The notes under the pieces were generated by a model. It saw only the letters and a program-made list of their open reading frames with translations, was not told the DNA's origin and made no database searches. Of a stretch of 64,000 bases of DNA, positions 50,830 to 62,731 are shown in pieces; the stretch's first letter is position 1; each line of letters starts with the position of its first letter. The DNA comes from Candidatus Krumholzibacteriia bacterium (GTDB lineage: Bacteria > Krumholzibacteriota > Krumholzibacteriia > LZORAL124-64-63): the NCBI GenBank assembly GCA_016744705.1, contig JADGDU010000003.1:1-64000 (forward strand), in the 5' to 3' direction. The position numbers were made by a program, and so were the translations under genes.

Positions 50830-50854
50830 CCAGAGGATCAAGTCTGGCCTCTGG
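50830..50854. other. Stem-loop in the queF upstream region
   Basis: CCAGAGG and CCTCTGG flank an 11-base loop, 65 bases before the queF start. The position and stem size recall a class I preQ1 riboswitch, but the loop and the following tail lack the C-rich/A-rich pseudoknot pattern, so it is recorded only as a stem-loop. The rest of the 259-base gap (50660-50918) holds presumed divergent promoters with no clear boxes. Confidence 0.35.
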
Positions 50855-50918
50855 GCATCATTTTGTTTACTATCCCCCTGTAAAATGTCACCCATTCTCA
50901 CAACAAGGCAGGCCTTGC

Positions 50919-51284
50919 ATGTCCTCGCAACCCACTAAGAATCTTGATGTTTTCGAAAATCCCAATCCTGAGCGGGACTATGAAATTGAATTTGACTGCC
51001 CTGAATTCACCTGTCTCTGCCCCTTGACCGGCCAACCGGATTTTGCTCATTTTTGGATTTCCTACGTGCCCAATGAGAAATGTGTAGAGCTCAAAAGTTT
51101 GAAGCTTTACCTCTGGGCCTACCGCAACGAGGGTGCTTTCCATGAAAAAGTCACGAACCAGATTCTGGAAGATCTGGTGAAAGCCATCAACCCACGCATG
51201 ATGGAAGTCAAAGGCGAGTGGTTTGTCCGCGGCGGCATCACCACCTATGTGACGGTCAGCCATGTGGATGAAAACTGGGGCTGA
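50919..51284 (+). CDS. queF: NADPH-dependent 7-cyano-7-deazaguanine reductase QueF
   Basis: QueF reduces preQ0 to preQ1 in queuosine synthesis. The 121-aa protein is the short, unimodular type. The catalytic Cys lies in FTCLCPLTGQPDFAHFWISY together with the conserved Asp, and the substrate/NADPH motif is CVELKSLKLYLWAYRNEGAFHE. The T-fold ends with FVRGGITTYVTVSH. It stands alone on the plus strand; its stop abuts the convergent radical SAM gene with no spacer. QueG is encoded about one kilobase to the right. Confidence 0.95.
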   Translation: MSSQPTKNLDVFENPNPERDYEIEFDCPEFTCLCPLTGQPDFAHFWISYVPNEKCVELKSLKLYLWAYRNEGAFHEKVTNQILEDLVKAINPRMMEVKGEWFVRGGITTYVTVSHVDENWG

Positions 51285-52277
51285 TCAGATCCTGATCACA
51301 GGCAGAAGATGGCCACAGCCCGAACAATGGCTGTCTTCTGTCAAATTTACCTGGGCCTGGGAATAGGCTCGATTGATGACCACTTTCCCGCACTCCGGGC
51401 AACCAGTATCCCTGCCTGTTTCTCCACCGATATTTCCCAGATAAACCCAGGGCAGTTTTTTTTGAGCCCACTCCAGGGCCCGCAGCATGGTGCTGCCTGG
51501 AGTGGGCGGAGCATCCATTTTCCAGGCTGGACGATAAGCTGAAAAATGCAGTGGAATTTGGGGGTCCAGGGCAGCAATAAAATCCACCAGCTGGTTGATC
51601 TCTCCCTCTGAATCGTTGTGACCGGGGATCAACAAATTGGTCAACTCGAGGTGCACCCCCGCGGCATGAAATTGCCCAATCGCATCCAGAACGGGTTGCA
51701 GTTCGGCTTTACAAATTTTCTTATAGAAGGAGTCATCCATAGATTTGAGGTCGATATTTGCTGCATCTATATGGGGTAGCAATTCTGCCAAAGGCCCTGT
51801 ATTCAAAAAGCCATTGGTCACCAGTACCGTTTTCAGGCCTGCCTGCTGAGCCACACGAGCCGTGTCCCTAACAAATTCAAACCACACCAAAGGCTCACTG
51901 TAGGTGAAGGCAATCCCCATGGAATTCCGGGCCAAGGCCACGTCCACCACTTGTTGGGGCGTGGAGCTGCTGGTGTGGTGCTGCTGGCCCTGGCTGATAT
52001 TGGAATTCTGACAGAACATGCAATGCAAGTTGCACCCGGGAGCCGCCACCGAAAGGATCTGTTCTCCAGGGTGAAAATGATAGAGTGGCTTTTTCTCAAT
52101 GGGATCCATGGCCGCGGCCACCAACTCGCCATAATGCAGAGGGTGCATCTCACCACCGGTGTTGGCTCGGGTCCCACAAGGCCCACTCTGACCATCCTGC
52201 AAAGTACAGGCAATGGGACACAATTCACACTTCACTTTGCCACCGGATTGAGGTTTCCACCAGGCCGCCTTGATCAT
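51285..52277 (-). CDS. amrS: AmmeMemoRadiSam-system radical SAM protein
   Basis: The 330-aa protein is of the PFL-activase-like AmrS family. It has the N-terminal zinc-type cysteines (CELCPIACTL, GPCGTRAN), the radical SAM cluster motif GCNLHCMFCQN (CxxxCxxC), a TIM-barrel region with FTYSEPLVWFEF and NIDLKSMDDSFYKKIC, and a C-terminal cysteine pair set (GCPECGK, CSGCGH). The partner proteins AmmeR/AMMECR1 and MEMO are not in the window. The system's biochemical role is unknown. It starts four bases before the end of queG, so the two are translationally coupled. Confidence 0.9.
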   Translation of the reverse strand: MIKAAWWKPQSGGKVKCELCPIACTLQDGQSGPCGTRANTGGEMHPLHYGELVAAAMDPIEKKPLYHFHPGEQILSVAAPGCNLHCMFCQNSNISQGQQHHTSSSTPQQVVDVALARNSMGIAFTYSEPLVWFEFVRDTARVAQQAGLKTVLVTNGFLNTGPLAELLPHIDAANIDLKSMDDSFYKKICKAELQPVLDAIGQFHAAGVHLELTNLLIPGHNDSEGEINQLVDFIAALDPQIPLHFSAYRPAWKMDAPPTPGSTMLRALEWAQKKLPWVYLGNIGGETGRDTGCPECGKVVINRAYSQAQVNLTEDSHCSGCGHLLPVIRI

Positions 52278-53386
52278 TTTTCATCCTCCTCCAGGTTTCG
52301 CCGCACCAACCGGGCGTTGCGCTGCATCCCTTCAGGGTGGCAGCGCCAAATGGGGGTTTTCTTGAATTGCTTCCGGAAATCCTCAGGAGAAATGCGTTCC
52401 AAATCTGTGAGGGATAAATCCTCATAACCGGGCAGTGTGTTGTAGGCTTCGTTCACCCCGGATAGAGTCTGCGCTCTTTCTGCGGACCTGATATTCCAGG
52501 GACAAACCGCCTGGCATATATCGCAGCCAAAGAGCAATCCCCCTTGAAGGTGGGCCGATTCTTCCGGTGCTCCCCCGCGCCACTCAATGGACCAGGACGA
52601 CAGGCAGAGGTTAGCGTCTAACCCCTTGGTGATATCCAGGGCTTTGGTGGGACAGGCATCCAGACAACGGGTGCATGAACCACAGAGATTCACCGGAGGG
52701 ATGGTTGGAGGGCGGCGGCGGCGAGGCTCTATGGTGTAAAGAGCATCGGCGGCGGGCACTCCCGGCGAGGGCAAACCAGCCAACTGAAGATTGGTCAAGG
52801 CCACCCCTAAAAACATCCCCGAGCCCAACTTTTCATGTATCAAGCATTGGTTATGCCCGAGAAAACCAAGGCCAGCCAGCCAGGCATACTCTCTCTCCAG
52901 ATAGGGCCCTGTGTCCGTGGAAGGAAAGGCCTCAAAACCAGGGATTTTTCCTTTCAACCCACGCAAAACCTGCTTCATGGATTTCAATAAAACGTGGTGA
53001 TAATCGGCACCCCTGGCATAACGGGATACCCGGCGAATCCAGGGTCCATCCAAGGACATTTCCCCGCCGGCGGATGGGTCTTTGTCGCCCTCAGGCCAAC
53101 CCGCGGTGTACCGGTGAGCCATCACCAGAATCGACTTGGCCCAGGGGTTTTTCAGATGGGGGTTAGCCCGATTTTCGGGCTCCCGCGTGAGGTATTCCAA
53201 CCCTCCATGCCGCCCATCTTCAACCCACTTCATCCATTGATCATGGTGGGGCAGCGGACAGGGAAGGCTCACAGCGCCCACGATTTCAATACCCGCCGGG
53301 GGGCATAAATCTTTTAACCAATCGCTCAACTGGTGGGTTGATGAGGACACAGTTTGGATGCCGTCCCGGTTTTTCAACCGCCACAC
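52274..53386 (-). CDS. queG: Epoxyqueuosine reductase QueG
   Basis: QueG performs the last queuosine step, reducing epoxyqueuosine on tRNA using cobalamin and two 4Fe-4S clusters. At 370 aa it has the N-terminal cobalamin domain (RVSRYARGADYHHVL; DTGPYLEREYAWLAGLGFLGHN) and two clusters CGSCTRCLDACP and CDICQAVCPWN, and the C-terminal PRxxQRNA-like MQRNARLVRRN. The GTG at 53386 overlaps the upstream gene stop by 13 bases; a GTG at 53350 is an alternative. It forms a pair with amrS. Activity needs reduced B12, so the cell must make or import cobalamin. Confidence 0.93.
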   Translation of the reverse strand: MWRLKNRDGIQTVSSSTHQLSDWLKDLCPPAGIEIVGAVSLPCPLPHHDQWMKWVEDGRHGGLEYLTREPENRANPHLKNPWAKSILVMAHRYTAGWPEGDKDPSAGGEMSLDGPWIRRVSRYARGADYHHVLLKSMKQVLRGLKGKIPGFEAFPSTDTGPYLEREYAWLAGLGFLGHNQCLIHEKLGSGMFLGVALTNLQLAGLPSPGVPAADALYTIEPRRRRPPTIPPVNLCGSCTRCLDACPTKALDITKGLDANLCLSSWSIEWRGGAPEESAHLQGGLLFGCDICQAVCPWNIRSAERAQTLSGVNEAYNTLPGYEDLSLTDLERISPEDFRKQFKKTPIWRCHPEGMQRNARLVRRNLEEDEK

Positions 53387-54330
53387 AACCGAGACAAAGT
53401 GGCGTCGTATTGGTCCAGCAGGCGAGTCATAAGTTCCGCCACAGGTGGGATGTCGTTGATAAGGCCGGCCACCTGGCCAATTTCCAGTTCACCATTTTCC
53501 ATATCGCCTTCGAGCATACCGGCCCGGGCGCGGCCTGTGCCCAGCAAAGTCATTAATTCCTCTCGGCTGGCGCCACTAGCCTCCAGGTCCATCACCGTTT
53601 CCCGGAAATCATTGGCCAGCAAACGCACCGGAACATGGGCCTTCATCACCAGATGAGTGTCCTCAGCACCTGCTTCCACCACGGCCGCTTTAAACCGGGC
53701 ATGCCCGCTGCTTTCAAGGGTGATGGCAAAACGGGACCCAATCTGCACGCCCTCAGCGCCCAAAGCCAACGCCGCCGCAATTTGGCTCCCGGTGGCAATG
53801 CCTCCGGCAGCGATGACTGGTATTGTTAAGGCTGTGGCACATTCGGGAACCAGCACCATGGTGGTGATTTCCTCTCGCCCATTGTGCCCCCCGGCTTCAA
53901 ATCCTTCCACCACCACTGCGTCGCAACCGGCCTCCTGGCACTTCATGGCCAGCTTGGCACTGGCAGCCACATGCACCACCACGCAACCAGCTTTTTTCAA
54001 GGGTCCGATGGCGCGTTTGGGGGATCCTGCTGAAGTGAAGAAGATTTTGATGCCCTCTTCCAAAGCCACTTCCATGCTCTCTTTGGCAGAAGAAAACAAA
54101 AGAGGTAAATTCACACCAATGGGCCGATCTGTCAGTCCCCTAGCTTTGCGAATTTGGGCTCGCAGCAATTCCGGCCGCATGCTGCCCGCACCGATGAGAC
54201 CCAACCCACCGGCCTCAGAAACGGCCGCCGCCAATTTGGCACCACTGTTATAAACCATGCCACCCTGGACAATTGGGTGGTCTATGCCCAGCAATGTGCA
54301 AAGGCGGTTTTTCTTCCAGCGTGGGGTCAT
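53374..54330 (-). CDS. Nitronate monooxygenase / FabK-like FMN enzyme
   Basis: The 318-aa TIM-barrel flavoprotein has the family hallmarks HPIVQGGMVYNSGAKLAAAVSEAGGLG, GVNLPLL, GFEAGGHNG (FMN/catalytic His region) and AAGGIATGSQIAAALALGAEGVQIGSRF. Members include nitronate monooxygenases and the enoyl-ACP reductase FabK, and the sequence alone does not decide between them; no fab genes are adjacent. GGGAGAAG lies before the ATG at 54330, preferred over 54369. It overlaps queG by 13 bases on the same strand. Confidence 0.85.
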   Translation of the reverse strand: MTPRWKKNRLCTLLGIDHPIVQGGMVYNSGAKLAAAVSEAGGLGLIGAGSMRPELLRAQIRKARGLTDRPIGVNLPLLFSSAKESMEVALEEGIKIFFTSAGSPKRAIGPLKKAGCVVVHVAASAKLAMKCQEAGCDAVVVEGFEAGGHNGREEITTMVLVPECATALTIPVIAAGGIATGSQIAAALALGAEGVQIGSRFAITLESSGHARFKAAVVEAGAEDTHLVMKAHVPVRLLANDFRETVMDLEASGASREELMTLLGTGRARAGMLEGDMENGELEIGQVAGLINDIPPVAELMTRLLDQYDATLSRLCGG

Positions 54331-54412
54331 GAGCTTCTCCCGAATGTGGTTTATTGTAGTGGAGCACAAGATACCTCAAGAGGGTGTTCGAGCCCAAGGT
54401 CCAGCCCCAGAA

Positions 54413-54976
54413 TCAAAGCCCCAGGTCTTCTCCCACCCCAACCAAAGCGGCCAGCACATGAGCAATGACCTCGTCCCGCTCCAGGCCCAGGTCGGCGGCG
54501 CCTTCATCAATGTCTTCCCGACTGACCTTGGCGGCGAAGTCCTTCTTTTTCAGCTTTTTTCGTACTGATTTCACCTTCACCTGGGCAATTTTTTTATCAG
54601 GTTGCACCATGGCGCAGGCCATGCAGAATCCGCACAATTCATCCACCGCAAACAGCCAGCGGGCACAATCATCTTCCCGTGGCACTCCCGTGTACGGAGC
54701 ATGGGATAAGATTGTGCGCACAAATTTTTCATCGTACCCGCGCTCCCGCAGGATGTCCGCACCCTTCAGGGGATGATCCGGAGGTTCAGGATACATTTCA
54801 TAATCAAAATCATGTAACAGGCCCACGGCTCCCCAGTATTCTTGGTCGCCGCCGGTTCGCTCGGCCGCGGCCCGCATGGCCGCTTCCACTGCATAGCCAT
54901 GACGCCGCAAGCCATCAGTTTTCGTGTATTCGTGCAGCAGATCCAGCACAGTGGAACGTTGGAATAATTCGCTCAT
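54413..54976 (-). CDS. HD-domain hydrolase
   Basis: The 187-aa protein has an HD phosphohydrolase domain: the His of RRHGYAVEAAMRA, the dyad in GLLHDFDYEM, SHAPYTGVP and the last Asp in FAVDELCGF. Such small HD proteins are often called cyanamide-hydratase-like or HDIG family and act on nucleotides or small phosphates. The substrate is unknown. Its C-terminal part is Lys-rich (KSVRKKLKKKDF), then acidic. The gene lies 82 bases upstream of the flavoprotein gene on the same strand. Confidence 0.82.
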   Translation of the reverse strand: MSELFQRSTVLDLLHEYTKTDGLRRHGYAVEAAMRAAAERTGGDQEYWGAVGLLHDFDYEMYPEPPDHPLKGADILRERGYDEKFVRTILSHAPYTGVPREDDCARWLFAVDELCGFCMACAMVQPDKKIAQVKVKSVRKKLKKKDFAAKVSREDIDEGAADLGLERDEVIAHVLAALVGVGEDLGL

Positions 54977-55073
54977 GATTTCTCCACAGAGGTTAAAGTT
55001 GTGCTACCCATGATGCCCCAAGCAAACTCAACAAACAATGAGATTCCATAATAATTATGCAGGGATGATAGCC

Positions 55074-55796
55074 TTATAATTTTATATCCCGGGCATTTTC
55101 CTGAAGCCACAGCCGAACTTTCTCATATTCGGGGATGTATCGATTCACCAAGGCCCAAAATTGTTGGCCGTGGTTCTGATGGCGCAGGTGGCACAATTCA
55201 TGGACCACTATGGCATCCAAAACTTCCGGCGGTGCCAGGATCAAACGATAGCAGAAGGACAATGTCCCCCGGGAAGAACAACTCCCCCAGCGCGAGATCC
55301 GTTCACCCACAAGGATCCGGCGGGGAACCAGACCAGTGATCTCCGACCAGACGGCCACCCTCTCCTGAAAAACGGATTTGGCTTCTTTTTTTAAATACTT
55401 GATCAGAGCCGGGAGCGGTTGCAGGACCCCTTCAGGTGGCAGCTCCATTGTAATGATTCCACCCTCCACCGTAATCCGGCTTCGCTTCCGACCGGAAGGC
55501 AATCCAGTAATTTCCAGAACATGGGGCTCCCCTCGTAAAAGGATCGTGCTACCACTGGCAAATTGCCGAACCACCGGACCTTCCCAAACACCTTCTTGTT
55601 GAATTTTTTCTTCTAACCAATCTTCGAATTGTTTAAAAAAATCATCAATTCCCGCTAGCGAGCCTCGTGGGGGCAAGGTCACCACCACACCCTTTTCGGC
55701 ACAAACTGTCACCTTGTGGTGACGAGCCCGAGGATGTCTGCGCACGCTGTATTTCAGAGGACGACCCTTAATGAGAGCCACACGGTGTTTCAGCAA
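55074..55796 (-). CDS. YgjP/WLM-type (DUF45) zinc metallopeptidase
   Basis: The 240-aa protein matches the UTP-pyrophosphatase-annotated YgjP-like metallopeptidase family. An N-terminal beta domain (LKYSVRRHPRARHHKVTV) is followed by ERISRWGSCSSRGTLSFCYRLILAPPEVLDAIVVHELCHLRHQNHG, in which HELCH plus the later His form the zinc site. It is cytosolic with unknown physiological substrate. It faces the CheW-CZB gene head to head across 78 bases. Confidence 0.88.
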   Translation of the reverse strand: MLKHRVALIKGRPLKYSVRRHPRARHHKVTVCAEKGVVVTLPPRGSLAGIDDFFKQFEDWLEEKIQQEGVWEGPVVRQFASGSTILLRGEPHVLEITGLPSGRKRSRITVEGGIITMELPPEGVLQPLPALIKYLKKEAKSVFQERVAVWSEITGLVPRRILVGERISRWGSCSSRGTLSFCYRLILAPPEVLDAIVVHELCHLRHQNHGQQFWALVNRYIPEYEKVRLWLQENARDIKL

Positions 55797-55874
55797 ATCT
55801 GTTTCTCCATCTTTTTGCTAATCATTCCCAGAACCATGACGATACATAAATCATCAAACCGGGAGGCTGAAGAC

Positions 55875-58773
<2,899 letters not shown>

Positions 58774-58797
58774 GGTCGTCCTCCAATGGGGGGGGGG

Positions 58798-59520
58798 TTA
58801 ACAGGAAGGGCCGCTGGTGGCCCCGCCTTCCTCAGCTTTTGCTTGCTGGACCTGGAGGTCCAAAGCCCGCAACCGATCTCGTTCGCGGATAATATCATTG
58901 ATCTTGGTGGCGATCAAATCGATGGCCACGGTGTTGTGGCCACCTTCGGGAATGATCAACTGGGCGTAGCGCTTGCTGGGCCAGACAAACTGCAAATGCA
59001 TGGGACGCACTACGTTGAGATATTGGTCAACGACTGAGTCCATGGACCGTCCACGCTCATTGATATCCCGTTTCAATCGGCGCAAAACACGTTCGTCGGC
59101 ATCCACATCCACATAGAGGCGCATATCCATCATTTTTCGTAAAATGGTGGACTCGAGGACCAGGATCCCTTCAACAAATATAATATCAGTGGGTTCGCAG
59201 GTATCGGTTTCCGGCAAACGGCTATGAATACTGTAGTCGTAGCGGGGAATCTCCACCGCTTCACCTCGGCGCAAAGCCGTCAGGTGGTCTACCAGAAGTC
59301 GGGTTTCAAAAGCCTTGGGGTGATCGTAGTTGATGGAGGCGCGTTCATCTATGGGTAGGTGGGAATTGTCTTTGTAGTAGGAGTCGTGGTGGATGATTTG
59401 GATGGTTTTTCCGGGGCAAGCTTCACGAACACGGTAGGCCACTGTGGTCTTACCCGAGCCCGATCCGCCGGCAACACCAATGATCACCGGTGGCAGAGGT
59501 TTTGTCTTTGAATCATCCAT
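58798..59520 (-). CDS. udk: Uridine kinase
   Basis: Udk phosphorylates uridine and cytidine. From the ATG at 59520 it has 240 aa with the P-loop GVAGGSGSGKTTVAYRV, the nucleoside-binding HHDSYYKD, INYDHPKAFET, RYDYSIHSR and the lid IFVEGILVLE then RLKRDINERGR. A longer frame starting at 59616 has no ribosome-binding site and no family support, although the ATG at 59520 also lacks an obvious one. It is first in the udk-hpt-guaB operon and divergent from the FHA-PP2C gene across 146 bases. Confidence 0.93.
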   Translation of the reverse strand: MDDSKTKPLPPVIIGVAGGSGSGKTTVAYRVREACPGKTIQIIHHDSYYKDNSHLPIDERASINYDHPKAFETRLLVDHLTALRRGEAVEIPRYDYSIHSRLPETDTCEPTDIIFVEGILVLESTILRKMMDMRLYVDVDADERVLRRLKRDINERGRSMDSVVDQYLNVVRPMHLQFVWPSKRYAQLIIPEGGHNTVAIDLIATKINDIIRERDRLRALDLQVQQAKAEEGGATSGPSC

Positions 59521-59666
59521 GGGCGTAAAGTACCCGGCTTGGTGGTGGCTGTCAATAACTGGGGTGAATTCAGTTGGTATTTTTGCCACTTTATTGCCAA
59601 CCCGCCAAAGCCCCATTATTTTACTATGAATTAAGTGCTATTTGATGTCCGTGAAAAGGGTTCTTC

Positions 59667-61322
59667 ATGAATGAAAACATTTTATCCACTGCAGACCTCA
59701 CCTTGGTGGGCATGATCGAAAACAAGGAAGTCCGCTTCCCCTTGGTGGAAGGAACCCACCTTATAGGGCGTTCCGATACGGCCGCCCTGAGAATCCCTTT
59801 GTCCAGTATATCCCGCCAACATGCAGAAATTTTGGTTTCCGGAAGCCAGGTCTCCGTGCGAGACCTGGGCAGCCACAACGGCACGCAAATCAACGGGGCC
59901 AAAGTGGATAAGAGCACTCCCCTGCACCAGGGTGACCACCTGGAATTGGCCAATATTTCTTTCATGACCGAAAGCGCTGAACATCCCCTATCCACGATTA
60001 TCCCCAAAGTATCAATCAGCTGGGATGAGGTTCGCAGCCAGCAAAGCGAGAAAAAGGATCTGCAGTCTTTGCTCTTCAGGGTGCTGGCCGATGCCGGTGA
60101 CTTGCTCACCATTTCCCGGGAACCTGAAGATATGTTCGAACCCATTCTGGACTTGGTGGAGACCGCCCTGCTCAAGCCTGAACGCATTTTCATTTTGCTG
60201 CATGAAGACAAATCCCATGAGCTCCTTCGGGCCGCCTCCCGAACCCATGGCCCCCAGGATACCGGAGATCTCGCATTAAGCACCACCATGATCCAGCAGG
60301 TTCTGGATGAGAAAAAGTCATTTCTGACTTCGGACCCCCTCAACGATCCAGGCTATGGCGGTATGATGAGCATGATCAGTCAGGGCATTCGCTCTGCCAT
60401 CGCCGTGCCCCTCTTTGATAACGAGGAGGTCATCGGCATTCTCTATGCCGACGACTCCCGCCCCAACCACTCCTTCATCCGAGACCAACTGGCAGCCTTC
60501 ACTCTGCTGGCCAACATCATCGCCGTGGCTTTCACTCACGCCAGGTACCACGTCATGGAACAGGAAAAAATCCGCCAGGACGCCCAGATGGCCACAGCCA
60601 GTGAAATTCTGGATAATATCCTACAACCAGTTCTGCCTCCTATTGAAGGGTACGACATTCTGGCCAGTTTGGAGCCCTGCTTCGAAGTGGGTGGCGACCT
60701 CTATGACGCCCAACAAATGCCTGATGGCCGATATGTATTTCTCATTGGCGACGTGGTAGGCAAAGGCCTGGGCGCCGCTCTCCTGGTCAGCCACATCCTT
60801 TCCTGGACCCGCTTTATGATTGGCGAAGAATGGGAACCGGCGGCTCTAATCACCCGGCTCAACCAACAGATTTTTGATTGCACCGATTATGTGCGTTTCG
60901 CCACTTTCTTCATTGCCTACCTCTGCCCCAGCTCCGGCCACATCACGTACGTCAACGCCGGCCATAATCTGCCCATCATGGTGCGTCATGATGGAAGCAT
61001 CGAAGAGTGTGCCCCCACAGGTATGCCGGTGGGAATGATGGATGGTTCCACTTACAAAACGGGAGAAATCACCCTAAATCCAGGAGATATGCTGACGCTA
61101 TTCAGTGATGGCATACCCGAAACCCAACGCATGGATGATGAGGAATATGGCGACGACAATTTCAAAAAGCTTCTGGTTATGGAACGGCAAGGTAGCTTGA
61201 AGGAAATATTTGAGATCCTTCAGGGAGAATTGAAGGATTTTCGGGGGGATACAGAAATTGGCGATGATGTGACTATGGTGACCGTACGCCGCCTGCAAAA
61301 TGTGGGAATTCAAAATGATTAA
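59667..61322 (+). CDS. FHA-GAF-SpoIIE (PP2C) signalling phosphatase
   Basis: The 551-aa cytosolic protein has an FHA domain (about 15-105; LIGRSDTAALRIPLSS, ISRQHAEI, LGSHNGTQING), which binds phosphothreonine. A GAF-like sensor domain follows (about 140-295; IRSAIAVPLFDNEEVIGILYADD), then a C-terminal SpoIIE/RsbU PP2C domain (about 325-545; FEVGGDLYDAQQM, IGDVVGKGLGAALLVSH, NAGHNLP, TLFSDGIPE, GDDVTMVTV) with metal-binding Asp residues intact. It probably dephosphorylates an anti-anti-sigma (STAS) partner. A STAS protein is encoded at 9036 but a link is not shown. It shares eight bases with the following secreted-protein gene. Confidence 0.92.
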   Translation: MNENILSTADLTLVGMIENKEVRFPLVEGTHLIGRSDTAALRIPLSSISRQHAEILVSGSQVSVRDLGSHNGTQINGAKVDKSTPLHQGDHLELANISFMTESAEHPLSTIIPKVSISWDEVRSQQSEKKDLQSLLFRVLADAGDLLTISREPEDMFEPILDLVETALLKPERIFILLHEDKSHELLRAASRTHGPQDTGDLALSTTMIQQVLDEKKSFLTSDPLNDPGYGGMMSMISQGIRSAIAVPLFDNEEVIGILYADDSRPNHSFIRDQLAAFTLLANIIAVAFTHARYHVMEQEKIRQDAQMATASEILDNILQPVLPPIEGYDILASLEPCFEVGGDLYDAQQMPDGRYVFLIGDVVGKGLGAALLVSHILSWTRFMIGEEWEPAALITRLNQQIFDCTDYVRFATFFIAYLCPSSGHITYVNAGHNLPIMVRHDGSIEECAPTGMPVGMMDGSTYKTGEITLNPGDMLTLFSDGIPETQRMDDEEYGDDNFKKLLVMERQGSLKEIFEILQGELKDFRGDTEIGDDVTMVTVRRLQNVGIQND

Positions 61323-62601
61323 TCCCAATCTGAAACCCTTATCATGGTTATGCATTGGCCTCTTTTATATTTGCCTGGTATCCACTGCAGCCCCTGCCCA
61401 GATGGTGGCCTTCGATGACGAATTCAACCTGCAATTGGGAGCAGTCCTGGAAGTGGAGGCCCCCGGCATTTTAGACAATGACTTGCTGCACGAAGAGTCG
61501 GCTCCAGAAATGGGCGCCACCGCCGTACTGGTCACCGATGTCCTTCACGGGGATTTGCAAATGCTTGCCGATGGGTCGTTCACCTACTATCCCGATGACT
61601 CTTTCGATGGCCTTGACAGCTTCACATACGCTGTGGTTTTCGAGCAATATTCTGATGAAGCCACCGTCTATTTCTCAGCATGTTCCAGTGGCCCCGATGT
61701 TTTCTTTTGCTGGAAGGAAACCTCCTGGCTGGCCAAAGCGGCAGAATATGGGTACTTCGCCAGAACTGAAAGCTTCGAGGACGAAGCCGCCTTTGAAGCG
61801 GTCCACTATCCCAACACGACACCTGTGGTTTATAACATGGGAATTGGATGGTCCACCAACCATCCAGACGAACCCGCCGGAAATGGGCTCAGCGTGGCAA
61901 GCGGGCCCGCCAGAACGGGTATGTGGTCAATACTGGACCCCATGCATGGAATTGCTGAAGGATCCACAGGCATGTGTGACGTGGACAATCCACCAGAAAC
62001 ATGTCTTTACCACGATGGATTCACCGGAGTACTTCAGGAGGGGCAACCTCCCCTGGTGGGTGTTGGGGGATACATCAATGGGACCATTGGAGCAAGTATG
62101 GACCTCATCATCGATGGCACCACTCAATACCCCGGTGGTTTTGTTTTTGGTCACCAATTTTTCGGGGTGGTAGATTCACGGCCTGAAGGTTTCACCCAGT
62201 TTTCTTTTGAAGAACAGAATGGTAAAATTGGACAACCATTTTTTGTTTTCGGAGATGATTTTACTTTCCTGTCCACAGAAGCACCCATCACATCGGCACC
62301 CCAACCGGAATCTCAGTTTCTCTTTGCTGGAGCTGGACCCAATCCCGCAAGTGGCAACACCACTTGGCGTTTCACTCTCCCTACCGCAGGAATCACGGAT
62401 TTATCTATTTTTGACACCCGCGGGCGTTTAGTCCGGCAGTTGAGTAGCGGGCCAGCCCATGCTGGCGCCCATGCTGTAGCCTGGAACAGCCGGGACGACC
62501 AGGACCAACCAGTGGCAGCCGGAACTTATTTTGGCAAACTCAGGGTAAACATTGGTGGGCTCAGCAGTGTTCAAGTTCGAAAAATAGTCATTCTTCATTG
62601 A
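61315..62601 (+). CDS. Secreted protein with cadherin-like repeat and C-terminal FlgD-like sorting domain
   Basis: The 428-aa protein has a signal peptide (about 1-30, TAAPAQ) and an Ig/cadherin-like tandem segment typified by VEAPGILDNDL and HGDLQMLADGSFTYYPDDSFDGLDSFTY (about 38-110). A central region of unknown fold contains several Cys, and the last 85 residues (GAGPNPASGNTTWRFTLP, DTRGRLVRQL, AAGTYFGKLRV) form the same class of sorting/anchoring domain as in the subtilase at 18696. It is likely surface-exposed or secreted by a type IX-like route. The start overlaps the phosphatase stop, so the two may be coexpressed. The function is unknown. Confidence 0.8.
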   Translation: MINPNLKPLSWLCIGLFYICLVSTAAPAQMVAFDDEFNLQLGAVLEVEAPGILDNDLLHEESAPEMGATAVLVTDVLHGDLQMLADGSFTYYPDDSFDGLDSFTYAVVFEQYSDEATVYFSACSSGPDVFFCWKETSWLAKAAEYGYFARTESFEDEAAFEAVHYPNTTPVVYNMGIGWSTNHPDEPAGNGLSVASGPARTGMWSILDPMHGIAEGSTGMCDVDNPPETCLYHDGFTGVLQEGQPPLVGVGGYINGTIGASMDLIIDGTTQYPGGFVFGHQFFGVVDSRPEGFTQFSFEEQNGKIGQPFFVFGDDFTFLSTEAPITSAPQPESQFLFAGAGPNPASGNTTWRFTLPTAGITDLSIFDTRGRLVRQLSSGPAHAGAHAVAWNSRDDQDQPVAAGTYFGKLRVNIGGLSSVQVRKIVILH

Positions 62602-62731
62602 ATAAAAAAAGCCAATACCTTCCTCAGCTTCAACCACCACCAAAAAATATTGAACACGTATTTCCTTTAGTTCCTGCCGCAGTGTCCGAAATACAAAAGA
62701 CGGATATTCTGTAATGCACCCAGGAGCTAAA

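Noticed and set aside
50830-50870. Possible class I preQ1 riboswitch upstream of queF
   Set aside because: The stem-loop is in a suitable place, but the loop sequence and the downstream tail do not show the conserved C-rich loop and A-rich pseudoknot strand, so only a plain stem-loop is recorded.
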